64,000 nt of DNA from Cenococcum geophilum 1.58 (taxonomy: Eukaryota > Ascomycota > Dothideomycetes > Gloniales > Gloniaceae): NCBI GenBank assembly GCA_001692895.1, contig KV748302.1, positions 38,760 through 102,759 on the forward strand, read 5' to 3'. The notes below the pieces were generated by a model. It saw only the letters and a program-made list of their open reading frames with translations, was not told the DNA's origin and did no database searches. The position numbers and the translations under genes were made by a program. Shown piece by piece: positions 45,421-57,330 of the stretch; position 1 is the first letter of the stretch, and every line of letters starts with the position of its first letter.

Positions 45421-46430
45421 AAGTACGTTAGTACGTTAAATAATCTTAGTATATAACGTTCCGATAGATCTTATAAATCCCACGTTCTGAACTCGTGGCG
45501 TGACCCACTACGTAACTTAGTTACCCCTCGTCCCATAATTTAACTAATTCTAGCACCTCCCATACTTCCACTACTAGTCCGTTTATATCTCTCCTTAGTA
45601 GTGCTACTACTGCTAATATAAGATCCGTAATAGCTAGACTATATTATTTAGTTCTACTAAGTCTATCTTAAAGGGAGAGCTTTAGAGTAGGCTAAACTAG
45701 TTTACTAAATCTGTCTTAAAGGGAGAGCTCTAAAGTAAGCTAGAAAATCTAGGGCCTTACTACTACCACAACACCTACTAATTTAGCTTTTAGAACTAGC
45801 TAAGTTTATTAGATTTAGCAGAATATATATCCTCTGCCCTAGTATACTACCTTATTCTAAATATAGAAACCAATAAGCCTAGGCTAAAAGGGTTTTAATC
45901 TAATATATTATAGCTTTATAGATAATAGCTATAGTTAGTATAATAATAGGAAAGTAATATTAAATTTAATTAAGAATAAGGAGTAGTATATAAAGTTTAT
46001 AATATATACTCTAGGCTTTAGTATAGAGGAGTTAGTAGAGTTTTTAGTAAGAAATTAGGTATAGAACTTTCTATACTCTTCTATAGGATAACTATAGCCT
46101 TTTTATTATATATACTAGCTTTTAATTTACCTTTCTTTCGGCCTATATCTGCTACTTTTAGTAGCTACCTTTTAGCTATATATATATGCTATACTAATAA
46201 AGTTAAATACTTATAGTATATCATTGTCGTAAGGAGAGCAAGAAAGGTCTTATGCTTTTAGAATATATTTTAAGATAGCTAGGATATTATATTAAATTAT
46301 ATAAAGAAGTGTATATAATTTACCTTACTAACCCTTTAATAGCTTTAAAGTAATCTTTATTTATTATTTAATATATACTATTAATATAAAAGAGGTAGAT
46401 GGCTCTAAATACAATTATAGTTACTAAACG
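45421..46430. other. Unassigned AT-rich stretch with a short tandem duplication
   Basis: No coding family is recognised. Two adjacent copies of a unit of about 47 bp containing TCTTAAAGGGAGAGCT occur at 45655-45742. The first 100 bp are somewhat G+C-richer (CCCACGTTCTGAACTCGTGG at 45480-45499). Confidence 0.5.
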
Positions 46431-46899
46431 CGTAGGCTGCGCGTAGGCTGCGTATTAAAAAAACACGATATAGACTAGTCGGTCAAGTTGCCAAATACCC
46501 TTAATTACGCGCTAATTGCGTTAACTACTAACCATTGAGGCCATCGATAGGGGGCAATATTTTGCCAACATAGTAGGGAGATAGGATATTTTATGCTTAA
46601 TAACGCGTCAAGCAATAATACGGCTGTAGATTTGGTGCTTAAAGCGCTCTATTTAGGGGGTTATTAGAAAAGTAGCGGAAATGTTATTAACTGCGGTATC
46701 TTAGCTATATAGTTAACCTCTATATATAGGCGTTCCTTTTAAGTAAGAAGGCAGATACTATACTGGAGAAGCTTGAGCTAGCTTATAATAGGCATTAATT
46801 TAATTTAATCGCGAAGATCTAAAGGAAGTAGGGCGCTCTTAAATGTCTATATAATATTATAGTATATCTAGATATTAATATAGCGTTAGGAGGAGTTTT

Positions 46900-48240
46900 A
46901 GAGGATTCTAGTTAGGGGTAAGTGGTTAGCATTTAACATGCTTAAGGTAAGCGTATAGGCTTTAGATTAGATTTTATAATATTCGCCACCTAGTAATATT
47001 AAATTATACGGGTTTAATTAGCCACGGCCTCAGATTTTATAATATCCGCCCTATAGTTATAATATTCTCGCACTATAGTCATAATATTTAACTTTTTACT
47101 AACTTCTCTACTAGCTTATTTAAAGCAATATAACTTAATAGAATTTACATTTCAGCTCTATTATATAAGCTATTAATTATAAGTCCTATATATAATAATT
47201 CTGTAAAACCTATATACTAAAACTTAGCGAGGGTATTAAAAACAATTAACTTACTAACCGTTATTGATTTCTGGTTAAAAAGCTCTTCTCTACCTTTTAA
47301 CCATTCTATATAGCTAAGACTATAAGTATATACTTTACTACTAGTTTACTACTATAGATTGGCTTCTTAACTATATCTATAACGCCTAAATTAACTTTTA
47401 GAGCTTTCTATTAAATATAGCAACTATAAAAATGTACCTATCTTAAGGCAGCAGCCTATACATTATAGGAGAGGTATAAGAAGTACTATAAGCTTATAGA
47501 TAATAGCGCCGTATACTATACTACGCAGGTGCTTTTTATTAAATAAGAAGTAGTAATAGTTTTACTAGAGATTTAATTATGATAAGAATAAGATAAAATG
47601 GCTTAGTGGTAATCTTAAGGATTTAGAGAATTACGGAATTTAGGGCCTAGCAGAGAACCTTTAGCTGGAGGATTATAAGGGCAAGTATAGTACTCCCGTA
47701 GTTATTAAGCTTTTACTACTAATAAGCTTTATATACAGTAAGACATTAGTAGTCTAGAAAGCTATAAGTAGATTAAATTAATACCTTTTAGTAGAACTAA
47801 CGCCTACTATACCTATATTAAAATCGACCCGAAGAAAGTTAACAACCCTTTAGCTCACCAGAATAGCCTCTACCTCTTATAGCCCGATTTTACTTAATTC
47901 GCCTATAATATACTAGCTATACCATTAATAAGCGCTAAATATAAACGTGTATTTAGTTCCTCTAAGTACCTTATTACTAACTCATAAAACCGCCTTAAAG
48001 TCAATATTACTAAAGTAAATAAGTGCTTTAAGTCCTAGTTTAGGTATCCTTAAGTAAAGGTCTCTATAAAAGGCGTAGATCCTAATATTAATAAGTAATA
48101 TAAGGAAGAAGCTACTGCTAAGGCTGCCACTAAAGAGAAGGCTAAAGTAGAAGATAACGCGGTAGTAAATATATAAGAAGTAGGTAAGTAGGAAGATAAA
48201 GAAGATAAAAATAGTTATAAGGATAGTAATAAAGAATATA
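46900..48240 (+). pseudogene. hAT-family DNA transposase, C-terminal part
   Basis: One phase is readable from about 47440: AAAYTLQERYKKYYKLID, and near 47840-48050 NNPLAHQNSLYLL, then ILAIPLISAKYKRVFSSSKY, LITNS-stop-NRLKVNITKV, NKCFKS-stop-F. The last blocks are the hAT dimerisation domain (LSIP.MSAE.ERVFSS...NRL...CL.SW). A Lys/Glu/Asp-rich tail follows to about 48240. Stops are at Trp, Gln and Arg codons. The N-terminal BED/DDE part before 47400 is too damaged to mark. The inverted termini were not located. AACCGGTTTTAGAACCGG at 48494-48511 may belong to the 3' subterminal region. Confidence 0.72.
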
Positions 48241-48633
48241 AGGAAGATAAGGAAGCTAATAGCGACATTATTAATATACGCTTATTAACGACTAAGCTGC
48301 TTTTTAATACTATGCTAAGACTAGTAATAGTAAGTCGGCACCTCTTATTAATTCGTTAACTATTAAACTAGCTACTAATATCACTCAAGCTATATAGGTC
48401 CCTAAACCGTTTTATAACTTCTCTCTTAAACTCTTCTACTACTTTATACTCTACATTATACTTAAATATATACTATTTTGTAGTTTATTTAGTTAAACCG
48501 GTTTTAGAACCGGTTTAGACCTTAAATTTAATTTAATAATTAGTTTTAAGGCAAATTCCAGAACCGATCTAAACCAATTATATTACTATTAAGAAGCTAA
48601 CTACTTAAAATAGAATCCTTATATTAAGTTAAC

Positions 48634-48741
48634 TAGGAAGAATTTATGTATATATATAATTATAATGCTATAGCCTAAAGGCTATATGCGAAGTATCGTA
48701 CATAGTATAATACTATGGATAAAATTTAAAATAAAAAAAGG
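48634..48741 (+). mobile_element. LINE 3'-end fragment (about 105 bp)
   Basis: It matches the 3' UTR end of the LINE family seen at 54640-54762 (GGATTTATGTATATAGAACT, CATAGCC.A.AGGCT, GTA.TATAATAC) and ends in an A-rich tail (AAAATAAAAAAAGG). It is severely 5'-truncated, or a related element's tail. Confidence 0.6.
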
Positions 48742-51700
48742 CCCAATATTAGCAGTATATAGAGCCTTAGGGATCGTTTGGTTATAAACTAACTTCTTCT
48801 CAAATAGTAACCGTCCAGGCGCGGACGGTTGGGGCGCCAATCCCAAAATGGCTTAGTATACGCGAGGTCTTAGCGCCCAAGATAACTTCACTCTTAATTA
48901 ACCACGTTGACCTTTAACACCTTATCGCTTAATTAATAAGTAAATATCTAGTAAGCTAGAGCTTTATATTAGCTATATATATTATATACTAACTTATATA
49001 CTAGATTTTTAATCTAATAGCTTTTATAGAGCATCTAATATATCTCCTAAGTAAGTAATTTTTTAAGTTATATAATTTTTATATATTTTTAGAAAAAAAA
49101 AGGCCTTTAGAACTATATTTTTAAATTTATAAAGTTTTCTTTTTTCTTTTCTTAGTTTTATATTATACCACTTACTAGTTTCTTAATTATTTCAATATAT
49201 TAGCTTTAAATTAACGTTTTAAAATTTTTTTTTTTTTAGAAAATTTGTTTCTTAGTTTTATATTATACCGCTTACTAATTTCTTAGTTATTCTAATATAT
49301 TAGCTTTAAATTAACGTTTCCAATTTTTAAAACTTTTTAGAAAATTTGTTTCTTAGTTTTCTACCCTATTAATTACTTAATTATTGGATTTTCTAATATC
49401 CTAGGCTTCCTTTCTTGCTAGAAAGATTTATTTAATATATAGCCTATTACTTTATTTACTAATATTTTTTCTAAGAACCATTTTAAAATTTGGGTATTAG
49501 ATCTGCTAGTACTGCTATAATTACTACTACTAATAAGGCAGTATATAAGAAAAGATAGTTATTAGAAAAGCCCTTAAAGGTATATTTTTTTCTTAGTAGC
49601 TCTAAGAATATACTAATTCTATTTAGAAGTAACAAGATAAAGACCTTAAGGAGAAGTTAAGGTAAGAAAGATTATATTTTTTCTTGGTTTTTTTTAATAT
49701 TTTAGGGCTGGCTTCTAGGGACATAAAGACGTAGATCCTAGATACTATACCTACCGCATCTAGAATATAATAAGTTTTTCGCTATTTTTTAGACAAAAAA
49801 TAACCAATTTAATATTTTTTAACATATGCCTAAAAAGGTAATTAATAGTACTAAGGAACGTAATATACTTCCTTACGGCTGTAACTACGAAGTATATTAT
49901 TAAAAATTCTAATAATAGTAATATAATTTCTTACTTTATTTAGGAATCTATTTTAGAGCTTTAATATATAAAAAAAGGGCTTTAGGAGGTAAGAAATCTA
50001 GGTTATTTTTATATATTTTAATAAAACCGACTTTTTTTTAGGGAAATTCCAACCTTAATAAAAATGAGAGAATACCTAAGGCCTTTAGCAGATATAGATC
50101 TTACCTTCTTTCCTTTTTTAAGATTTTTTTTTGTACTTTCTTAGTTAATAAGGTATTTAATTCTCATTTTTTAATATTTTTTATTTTTTAAGTAAAATTA
50201 ATTAACTTCTTGGATTTTCTAATAAGATGCTTATTATTAATGGTGTACGCGTTACTGCCTTAAAGAAGGTTTTAAAAATTAAGTCTAAGGGTAGTCTTTA
50301 ACTAGGTATATAAAATAGCTTATTTTTCTTAAAATTTACTAATAATCTTACTAGCTCCTTATAAATTTCCAGAAGATTCTAATTCTAATTAGTAGCTAGA
50401 TATTCTTAGTTATACTAAGAATATAGGGTTTTTTTGTCTTTTTAGTTAATTATATATTGCCTTAGTTTATTCTAAGAAAAACGTCTTAGATTTTCTAAGA
50501 TTTCTAAAGGATTTTTCTATATAATCTGTAAAATAGAGTTTCTTTCTCTAGTGTTGGAGGTTATTAAGAATTTTAATACCCTCTTTTGTTTCCTTAGATA
50601 TTCTAATAAACCTCTTTGGTTTATGGCACTTATATAGGATTATAGTGCCTAAGTAGTCTCTTAAATTTTAGAGAATTACTTAATATAAAGTCTTAAATTT
50701 CTTTAAATAAATTTTATTTATATAAAGCTATAGTAATTAAATATAAGCAATAGGGTTATAATATTTTAGAATATTAAAATTCTACTAAATACCTAATTAT
50801 AGGTAAAGTATTATTAGAATAGTATAAAACTTTATTTTTAGATAAAAAAGGCTTTATATTAATATTTTATAGCATTTTAGAAGCTAATTACTTATTAATT
50901 AACCTTAAAATATCTTTATTTAGTATTATATTATAACTTAATCTATTTAGCTCTTTTTTATCCTCTTCTTATATAAACTATATAATAACCTATTAAGAAT
51001 TATTTCTAAGACCCTTATAGTATCTTATAAAGTAATAGCATAAGCTATAGTAAAAGAGTTCTTTTACTACTTTTAAAGCTACTATATAGACTTTTTATTT
51101 ATTTTCTTAATAATATAATTATTTATAACCACTAACTCTAGCATACTACTTAGTCTTTTTTACTATTACCTTAATAGTAATAAACTTACGATATAATTGC
51201 CTAATAAAGAAANCTTTAAAATAACCCTAATAGAGTTTATATAAGCTTTAAAGNACTATAGAAACNCTTTCTATNAATAATATATACCCTAATTTAGTAT
51301 TAGTAGAGNTATATATAGTATTTTCTAGTATATAGCCCCTAAAGCTAGATTATAATAAATAAATAAGCCCCTAACCTTAATAACCTTAATTAAATAGCGC
51401 GCCCTTTAAGAACGCGTCCTATAAACTATATAAGCTATAAAATAAACCTAGTAGGTACTATAGAAATAATCTCTTAATATATATAAAGAGTATACTACTA
51501 TATTCTCCTTCTTTACTACTGTAATTATAACCCTTTAGATAGCCTTTATTATATTAGTATAGCTTATCTAGACTTAAGGAACCTAGAAATAATATACTAT
51601 TAGCGCCTCTAAAGGTCGTAATAATAGCTATAAAAAGTGGACCGGCATCTATAGGTCCGCTTTATATATATATATTACTACTACTATTCTTATAATGCCC
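48742..51700. other. Very AT-rich unassigned region
   Basis: Long T runs and TTTTTCTT tracts, stops in all frames. A tandem repeat of period about 100 bp occurs at 49149-49356: TTCTTAGTTTTATATTATAC starts at 49149 and 49249, with a partial third at 49350. A G+C-richer island at 48785-48900 (GTCCAGGCGCGGACGG) stands out. Ambiguous bases occur from 51213 on. No gene family is recognised. It could be an older repeat taken beyond recognition by RIP. Confidence 0.4.
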
Positions 51701-52620
51701 TAAGCTATAAGATAAGTTACCTATAAACCTATAGAAGTAATAAGATTATAATCTATATAGGCGACGCTGCTAACTATAAGGAAACCTTAAAGTAGAATAG
51801 CTAAGCCTTAGTATATAAGCTTTAAGCTATAGGACCCCTAGATACCTATAAAATATAGGGCTATAAAGAAGTTATAGAGTAGTAATATTNGGGTNTACGT
51901 TATNGATAAAGATATAAAAGATAGGTTACTATAAGAAATNGGGTAGATAAAGGTCCTAGGGCGCTCTACTATACTAGCTATACCGCTAGTACTAATANAG
52001 GTCTACGNGGTACCTATAAGCNTNACNATTTAGGGNCTAGGGGTAAAGTAGATAATANAGGATATTATAANGTAGAATATACTATAGCGGGGCTTATAGT
52101 AGAAAGGCTAGCGTAGAAAAGGCTAGAAAAAGTCTAGACGGGAAAAAAGGTTAAATTATCGCTTATTATAGGCGTATAGTTAAAAGAGATAGTAAATACG
52201 CTATTTAATTAGGGCCTTTTCCTAGAAGAAGACTACTACCTAGTTATAAGGTATAAGACGACATTTCTAGTAACGTAGTACTTTAAATACTAGGGCTTTA
52301 ACTATATAGCTAAGAGCTATAAAAGAGAGACTATAAGGTATAAAGTAGGGCGTATAGTGTTAAGCAAATATAGTAAGAGAAGCCTATAGTAATTAGAGCC
52401 TTTACGCTAATATACTACGCTGATATCTATAAGGCGCCTATAAGCGGATAGTAGTTATAANTATAGTATAAGATTACTACTAAAGAGGCCCTATAATAAA
52501 CTAAGAAAAGAAAGCTAAAGGAGATAGCTATATAGGAGAGTACTATATAGGTAGAGGAGGTCCCCTAATAGGTTAGCTGGCTATAGATTATTAAGAAGGA
52601 AAAAGGCTAAAAAAAACCCC
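51700..52620 (+). pseudogene. Old LINE ORF1 with a fully eroded zinc knuckle
   Basis: At 52279-52320 the frame reads YFKYQGFNYIAKSY, the CCHC knuckle CFKCQGFNHIAKSC with all three Cys and the His changed to Tyr. A second spoiled Cys cluster follows to about 52400. Many ambiguous bases lie between 51890 and 52070, so the N-terminus cannot be fixed. It precedes an ORF2 with endonuclease, as in Tad-like LINEs, and is of a different, older copy than the LINE at 36340. Confidence 0.65.
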
Positions 52621-53589
52621 TCTAATTTAAGTCTTAGTAACTTAGGAGCCTCTATTAAATATAAAGCTTAAATTAAAGTAGAAGTAGAAGCCTAGATTTA
52701 AAGAGAGGTATTTAAAGGCTTTAAAACTATATTATAAGGGAGTAAACAGACGCTAAAGGGTACTAACTTAGCTAACTTAGAGGGTAGTATAAATCTCTTA
52801 TATTAGGATACTAAAAACTACTTATAATTATATAGTATAATACTAGTAATACTAGTAATACTAGCTATCTAGGAGCTATAATAGAAGGATTAAGGAAATA
52901 TAATATATATTATAAAGTCTTACTATCTAGTATATACGGGAGTTGGTAATATAAGGGTCTATTTCTATATAAATAAGTAGGCGCCTATATACTACTTAAT
53001 AAATAAATATATAATTAAGCTAGAGGGCTATAAGCGGACTATTTAAATTTATAATATTTATAACCCNTAATAGATAAATAGTAGCCTTTATATACTACTG
53101 GAACTACTAAGAGCTAAAGGAGAATATATACTATTAGGAGATTTTAATCTATACTACCCCTTTTAATAGGGTATAGTAGTAATAAGCGCTAATAATATGG
53201 CGGATAACCTTATCTATACTATAGCGGCAGCTAGCCTAAGCCTAGCTACTAAGGTAGATATAAAGATATAGGTAAAGGGTATATTAAGGAGTACGCTAAA
53301 TTTAGTATATATCTCCCCTTAGATTACTAATAGGCTACTATAAAGTTAAAGGTAGAATTATTAGTATATAGAGTATAACTACTTTTTTATTACTATAGAA
53401 GTAGATATAGAGGCGCTAAAGGGGCCTTTACTACCTAGGAAACTGCTACAGAAGAAGGCTAATTAGAAGGTAGTATAGAGTAAGCTAAAGGGCTAGCTCT
53501 AGTCTTTATATAGTTTCCTATATAATATAAAAGACGAACTAGACGCGTTAATAGAGGCTATATACTAGGTAATTAAGAATACTATAATA
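52621..53589 (+). pseudogene. Old LINE ORF2, APE-type endonuclease domain
   Basis: The endonuclease is marked by YILLGDFNLYYPF (about 53126-53163; family GDFNLHHP), MADNLIYTIAAASL and STLNLVYISPQITNRLL (about 53290-53340). The His after GDFN is Tyr. The frame continues toward RT until position 53589, where a younger LINE inserted. It continues at 54778. Confidence 0.72.
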
Positions 53590-54762
53590 GGAGAGAGAAA
53601 TAGGATTAAATATGCAACAAATTGGAATCTAGGGCCCTATATGGAAATTATGGACGCAGAGCTTTATGCAGTCTATAGGGCCCTAGAACACCTAAAACAA
53701 TAAAGACTAGAAGAGAAACAGGTTTATATCTTTATAGATAGCCAAGCGGCTATTAAGAGATTACAGCTTAATTCTCTTACAGGAGGGCAAAAACTAGTCT
53801 TTAAAATTACGCAAAGCTATTCCTATCTAGCTAGTAGGAATATCTCTATTAACTTCTATTAGGTCCCTAGCCACCTAGGAATTTACGGAAATGAAATAGC
53901 AGATAAACTAGCTAAAAAGGGCCTCTCTAAAAGAAAAATATAATTTTCTTATTCTTCCCTAGCCCACCTAGGGAAACAAGCAAGAGAAAAGATACTAGAA
54001 CAGTGGAAAAACAATTGGCAACAGAATAAAAGCAAAGGAAAACACTATACTAGAATCTGTAAAGGAAACTACCCTTTCTCTTTTAAAGCTACTAAGGATA
54101 AATATCCTAAAAAGCTATAATTAGCTTTCTTTCAACTAAAACTAGGAAAAGGCTTCTTTAAATCCTTCTCTAAAATAATAGGGAAGGATAAAGAAGGTAG
54201 ATGCTTTAAGGACTGTACCGCGGTATAAACCCCTACGCACCTCTTACTAGAATGCAGACTACATTAGGAAGATAGAAAGGAAATGCAAAGATAAATAGGC
54301 TCTTCTCTCTCCTTAGAGAAGCTTTTTTGTACAAAGAAAGGAAGAAGGGCGCTTTTTCTATTCTTAAGTAGGACAAAAATAGCTACTGGGAAGTGGCTAA
54401 GAGCAGAAGGATCTCTAGAAGGAGGCAACTCCTACTAAAGTCCTAGTAGATAGACCATAGAAAGCAAAAGGACAGAAATGAACTATAAAAAGGACAGGGA
54501 CAGGCGTTAGGATTATTTATAATTTTATTCTAATTTTTTCTTCTATTTTCCTATTGTTTTCTTACTACCTAGTATCTTATTAGGAAGCTGTAAATCCCTA
54601 GCTTAGGGATTTATAAACTACTAGGATATAGCTACTAGTACATATTAAGCTGCTTAGAAAGGATTTATGTATATAGAACTATAGCGCCATAGCCTAGAGG
54701 CTGCATGCGCAGTATTGTACGTAGTATAATACAACGGATATAAAAATTAAAAAATTAAAAAA
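53590..54762 (+). mobile_element. 5'-truncated LINE copy carrying the RNase H domain
   Basis: It is flanked by a 15-bp duplication AAGAATACTATAATA / AAGAATACTATAGTA (53575-53589 and 54763-54777; one G/A difference). It ends in an A-rich tail. The coding part (53590-54440) reads GPYMEIMDAELYAVYRALEH, VYIFIDSQAAIKRLQ and ISINFY-stop-VPSHLGIYGN, then EIADKLAKKGL: a nearly clean RNase H domain with its Asp and Glu positions kept, plus a Cys/His C-terminal part. The rest is 3' UTR. It matches the LINE at 36340-41789 and is far less mutated than the host LINE around it. Confidence 0.88.
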
Positions 54763-54777
54763 AAGAATACTATAGTA

Positions 54778-56299
54778 AAGATAGTACCTAGCGTATAGCC
54801 CTTACTATAAGCCTTTAAAGTGTAGTTAAAGGAATATATAGAGAAGATAAAGGAAACCTAATAGGTCTTCTAGGCGTAAAAGGCTTCTTAGTTAATACTT
54901 AACTAGATTAATTATAGAGTTATATATAATAAGAAGAAAATGGTAATATAGTAAGAGGCTAATAAACTATAGAGGTATACTATTAAGAAGTTAATAAACG
55001 ACCCTAAAGGAGTGTAGAGAATAGTAAAATAGGCGTATATAGCGGATAGGAAGCTAAAGGCCCTACTATAGTTCCCTTTTATTAGTAGACTAGAAGAGAA
55101 GACCTTATACTATAATAATAATAAAATAGCTACTATCTTTATAAAGTAGTTCTTCCTATTACCTATAGAGGCGGACCTTAGTAATATACTAGGTTTTATA
55201 TACCTAGAGCTATAAATAGTAAAAAAAAGTAGTTAAGGAAAAGGATATTATTACAGCCTTAAGGGGGCTTACCNCTAATAAGGCCCTAGGCCTAAAGAAG
55301 GTTACTAATTAATTCCTTAAGATATATAGAGAGTAGCTAGCCCTAGTACTAGCTAAGCTCTTTAGTAGCTATATAGTAATTAGATATTACCTAAAGCCGT
55401 TTAAAAACTCTATTATAGTAGTCCTCTAAAAACTATAAAAGCCGTTCTATATTATAGTAAAGGCCTACTAGCTAACTACGCTACTTAATACTATTAGGAA
55501 ACTACTTAAGAGAATAGAAGCCGGCCAGATATTTAGAATTATAAAGGAGATAGGTATACTACTAGCTAGTTAAATAGTAGTAAGGCTAGGGCGCTTAATA
55601 TAGATAGCGCTAGAGCTACTAACCTAATAGGTATATATAGTATAGAGGAGTAATTTAAGCCTAATGGCTTTATTACTTAGCCTTAATATTTCTAGGGCCT
55701 TTAACTAAGTCTTCTATAAAAGAATAATCTATAATATAAAGGCCTAGGCTATACCCTACTAGATAGTATAGTTTATAAAGTCCTTCCTTAAGGATTAAAT
55801 AATAACGCTCTTAATTANAGGATATATANTATAAATAATATAGANAAATACTAGNATACNNTAAGGCTTAGCGCTATTACTAATNCNATTNCTCTNCTTT
55901 ACNTATACGCTTCTACTAGAGCTATAAGGGGGCACTACTATAGCGTTTAGGTTTATTAATAACTTTAATATACTAATATATAGTAAAACTATAGAGGAGA
56001 ACTATAGAGCCTTAGAAATGGTGTATAAAGTATATATAGTATAGACACACTAGTATAGGGTAGTATTTACCCCTAAAAGGTACTACCTTACCTACTTTAT
56101 AAGAAGCTATAAGAAGTTTAATATAAAGGCCTTAGTTAATATATATGGCTTTATAAAAGGACTAGTTAGTAACCTATGCGTACTAGGAGTATATATTAAC
56201 TTAAAGCTTAAATAGGGACTATATATTAATATTATTAAGGTAAATATAGTTACCTAAATAGCCGTACTAACCTAGCTTATAGCCTTTATATAGAGCGCC
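54778..56299 (+). pseudogene. Old LINE ORF2, reverse transcriptase domain
   Basis: The continuation of the frame interrupted at 53589. It reads NDPKGVQRIVKQAYIADRK (about 54995-55055), then motif A ALLLSLNISRAFN-stop-VF near 55665-55710 (family LDISGAFD, Asp to Asn) and IKSFLKD near 55770-55800. The catalytic box is FINNFNILIYS (NN at 55958-55963, from FVDD/FADD). Ambiguous bases occur at 55274 and 55817-55903. It breaks off at 56299 where copy B's LTR begins. Confidence 0.78.
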
Positions 56300-56720
56300 T
56301 ATAATAAAGCCTTATAGCAGAAACTACGGTAGACTTATTAATAGGCTAGGTATATAGGTAAATAAGAAGTTAACAACGCAATAATAACTAGTGGAGTGGT
56401 TGCCTAATAGATTAACTCTAATTATATTCTAAGATTCACTATAAAGGAGAGAACTATCTAGGTAGGGACTGTGGTCCTTTAAATACACAACTGTACTCCT
56501 AAGAAATCCCCTTAATATATAAGGTACGTATACTCTATCTGCTTTATTATAGATCCTATAGATTATATATATTATATAGATTACGTTATATAACCTTAGT
56601 TACTATTCCTCGTTATATAGCTCTATTAGCTCTATTCTAGACTATGCCTAAATTAACTAACTAGCTTCTTTTAACTCTTCTCTAAGTAGTTATAATATTA
56701 TACTTAAAGCGTCCGTAATA
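56300..56720 (-). repeat. Copy B 3' LTR (421 bp)
   Basis: In minus orientation it starts TATTACGGACGCTTTAAG and ends AGGCTTTATTATA. It is the same length as both C LTRs and inserts into the old LINE after GCGCC. Confidence 0.9.
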
Positions 56721-57070
56721 CTATCTCCCTCCTCTTTATCTTTATCCTTAAAGATTTAAAATATCTCTAAGTTGTTTACTAGAGGTATAATATCCGTCTA
56801 ATTAATTTGGTTAATATTGTTACTTATTATACCTAAGGCTCCTTCCTCTTCCTTAACTACTCGTCGTGCCTACACTATTACTGCGATACTACCTCTTAGT
56901 AAGATTATACCGTCTCCATATTCTCGTTGTTTAAAAGAGGGGTTGGTTTATATTACGCTGGCGAACCTATCTTCATAACAACCGTCCTTTTACTTAGAGT
57001 GCACTAAAGCGAATATTTATTCGTCCTATAACGTTCGCTCTATCTCTAATGCTAAATATACGCGACCTAT

Positions 57071-57326
57071 TGTGGTGGTGTAGATTAGACGTCGCCTACT
57101 GTCTTGGCATTTTCCTATATTTATAGAGCCTTCGGCTTCCTTCCTTCTTCCCTCTATCATATATCTATCACGACCTTACCAGTTACCAGAAATACACTCT
57201 TTTCTTTCTTTCTTACTGACTGTTCTACTGACTGATTACGACCGACCGACCGACCGACCGACCGACCGATAAACAGACAGATAGCACTGTGACTTTCCTA
57301 TCTTAGAGAGGTCGTACCCTCCCACA
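57071..57326. repeat. Solo LTR (256 bp) related to element G
   Basis: TGTGGTGGTG...CCTCCCACA is flanked by CTAT on both sides (57067-57070 and 57327-57330), a 4-bp duplication like that of G. Its 3' part (ACGGACTG-like run, GACTTTCC, GAGAGGTCGTACCCTCC) parallels G's LTR end. A (CGAC)n microsatellite lies at 57240-57268. It has little RIP damage compared with copy B around it. C at 24960 shows the empty site (CTATTAAGAGTAATAGG region). Confidence 0.8.
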
Positions 57327-57330
57327 CTAT

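Noticed and set aside
45478-45500. CCACG...CGTGG palindrome as a terminator or tRNA relic
   Set aside because: Only five base pairs, with no supporting context.
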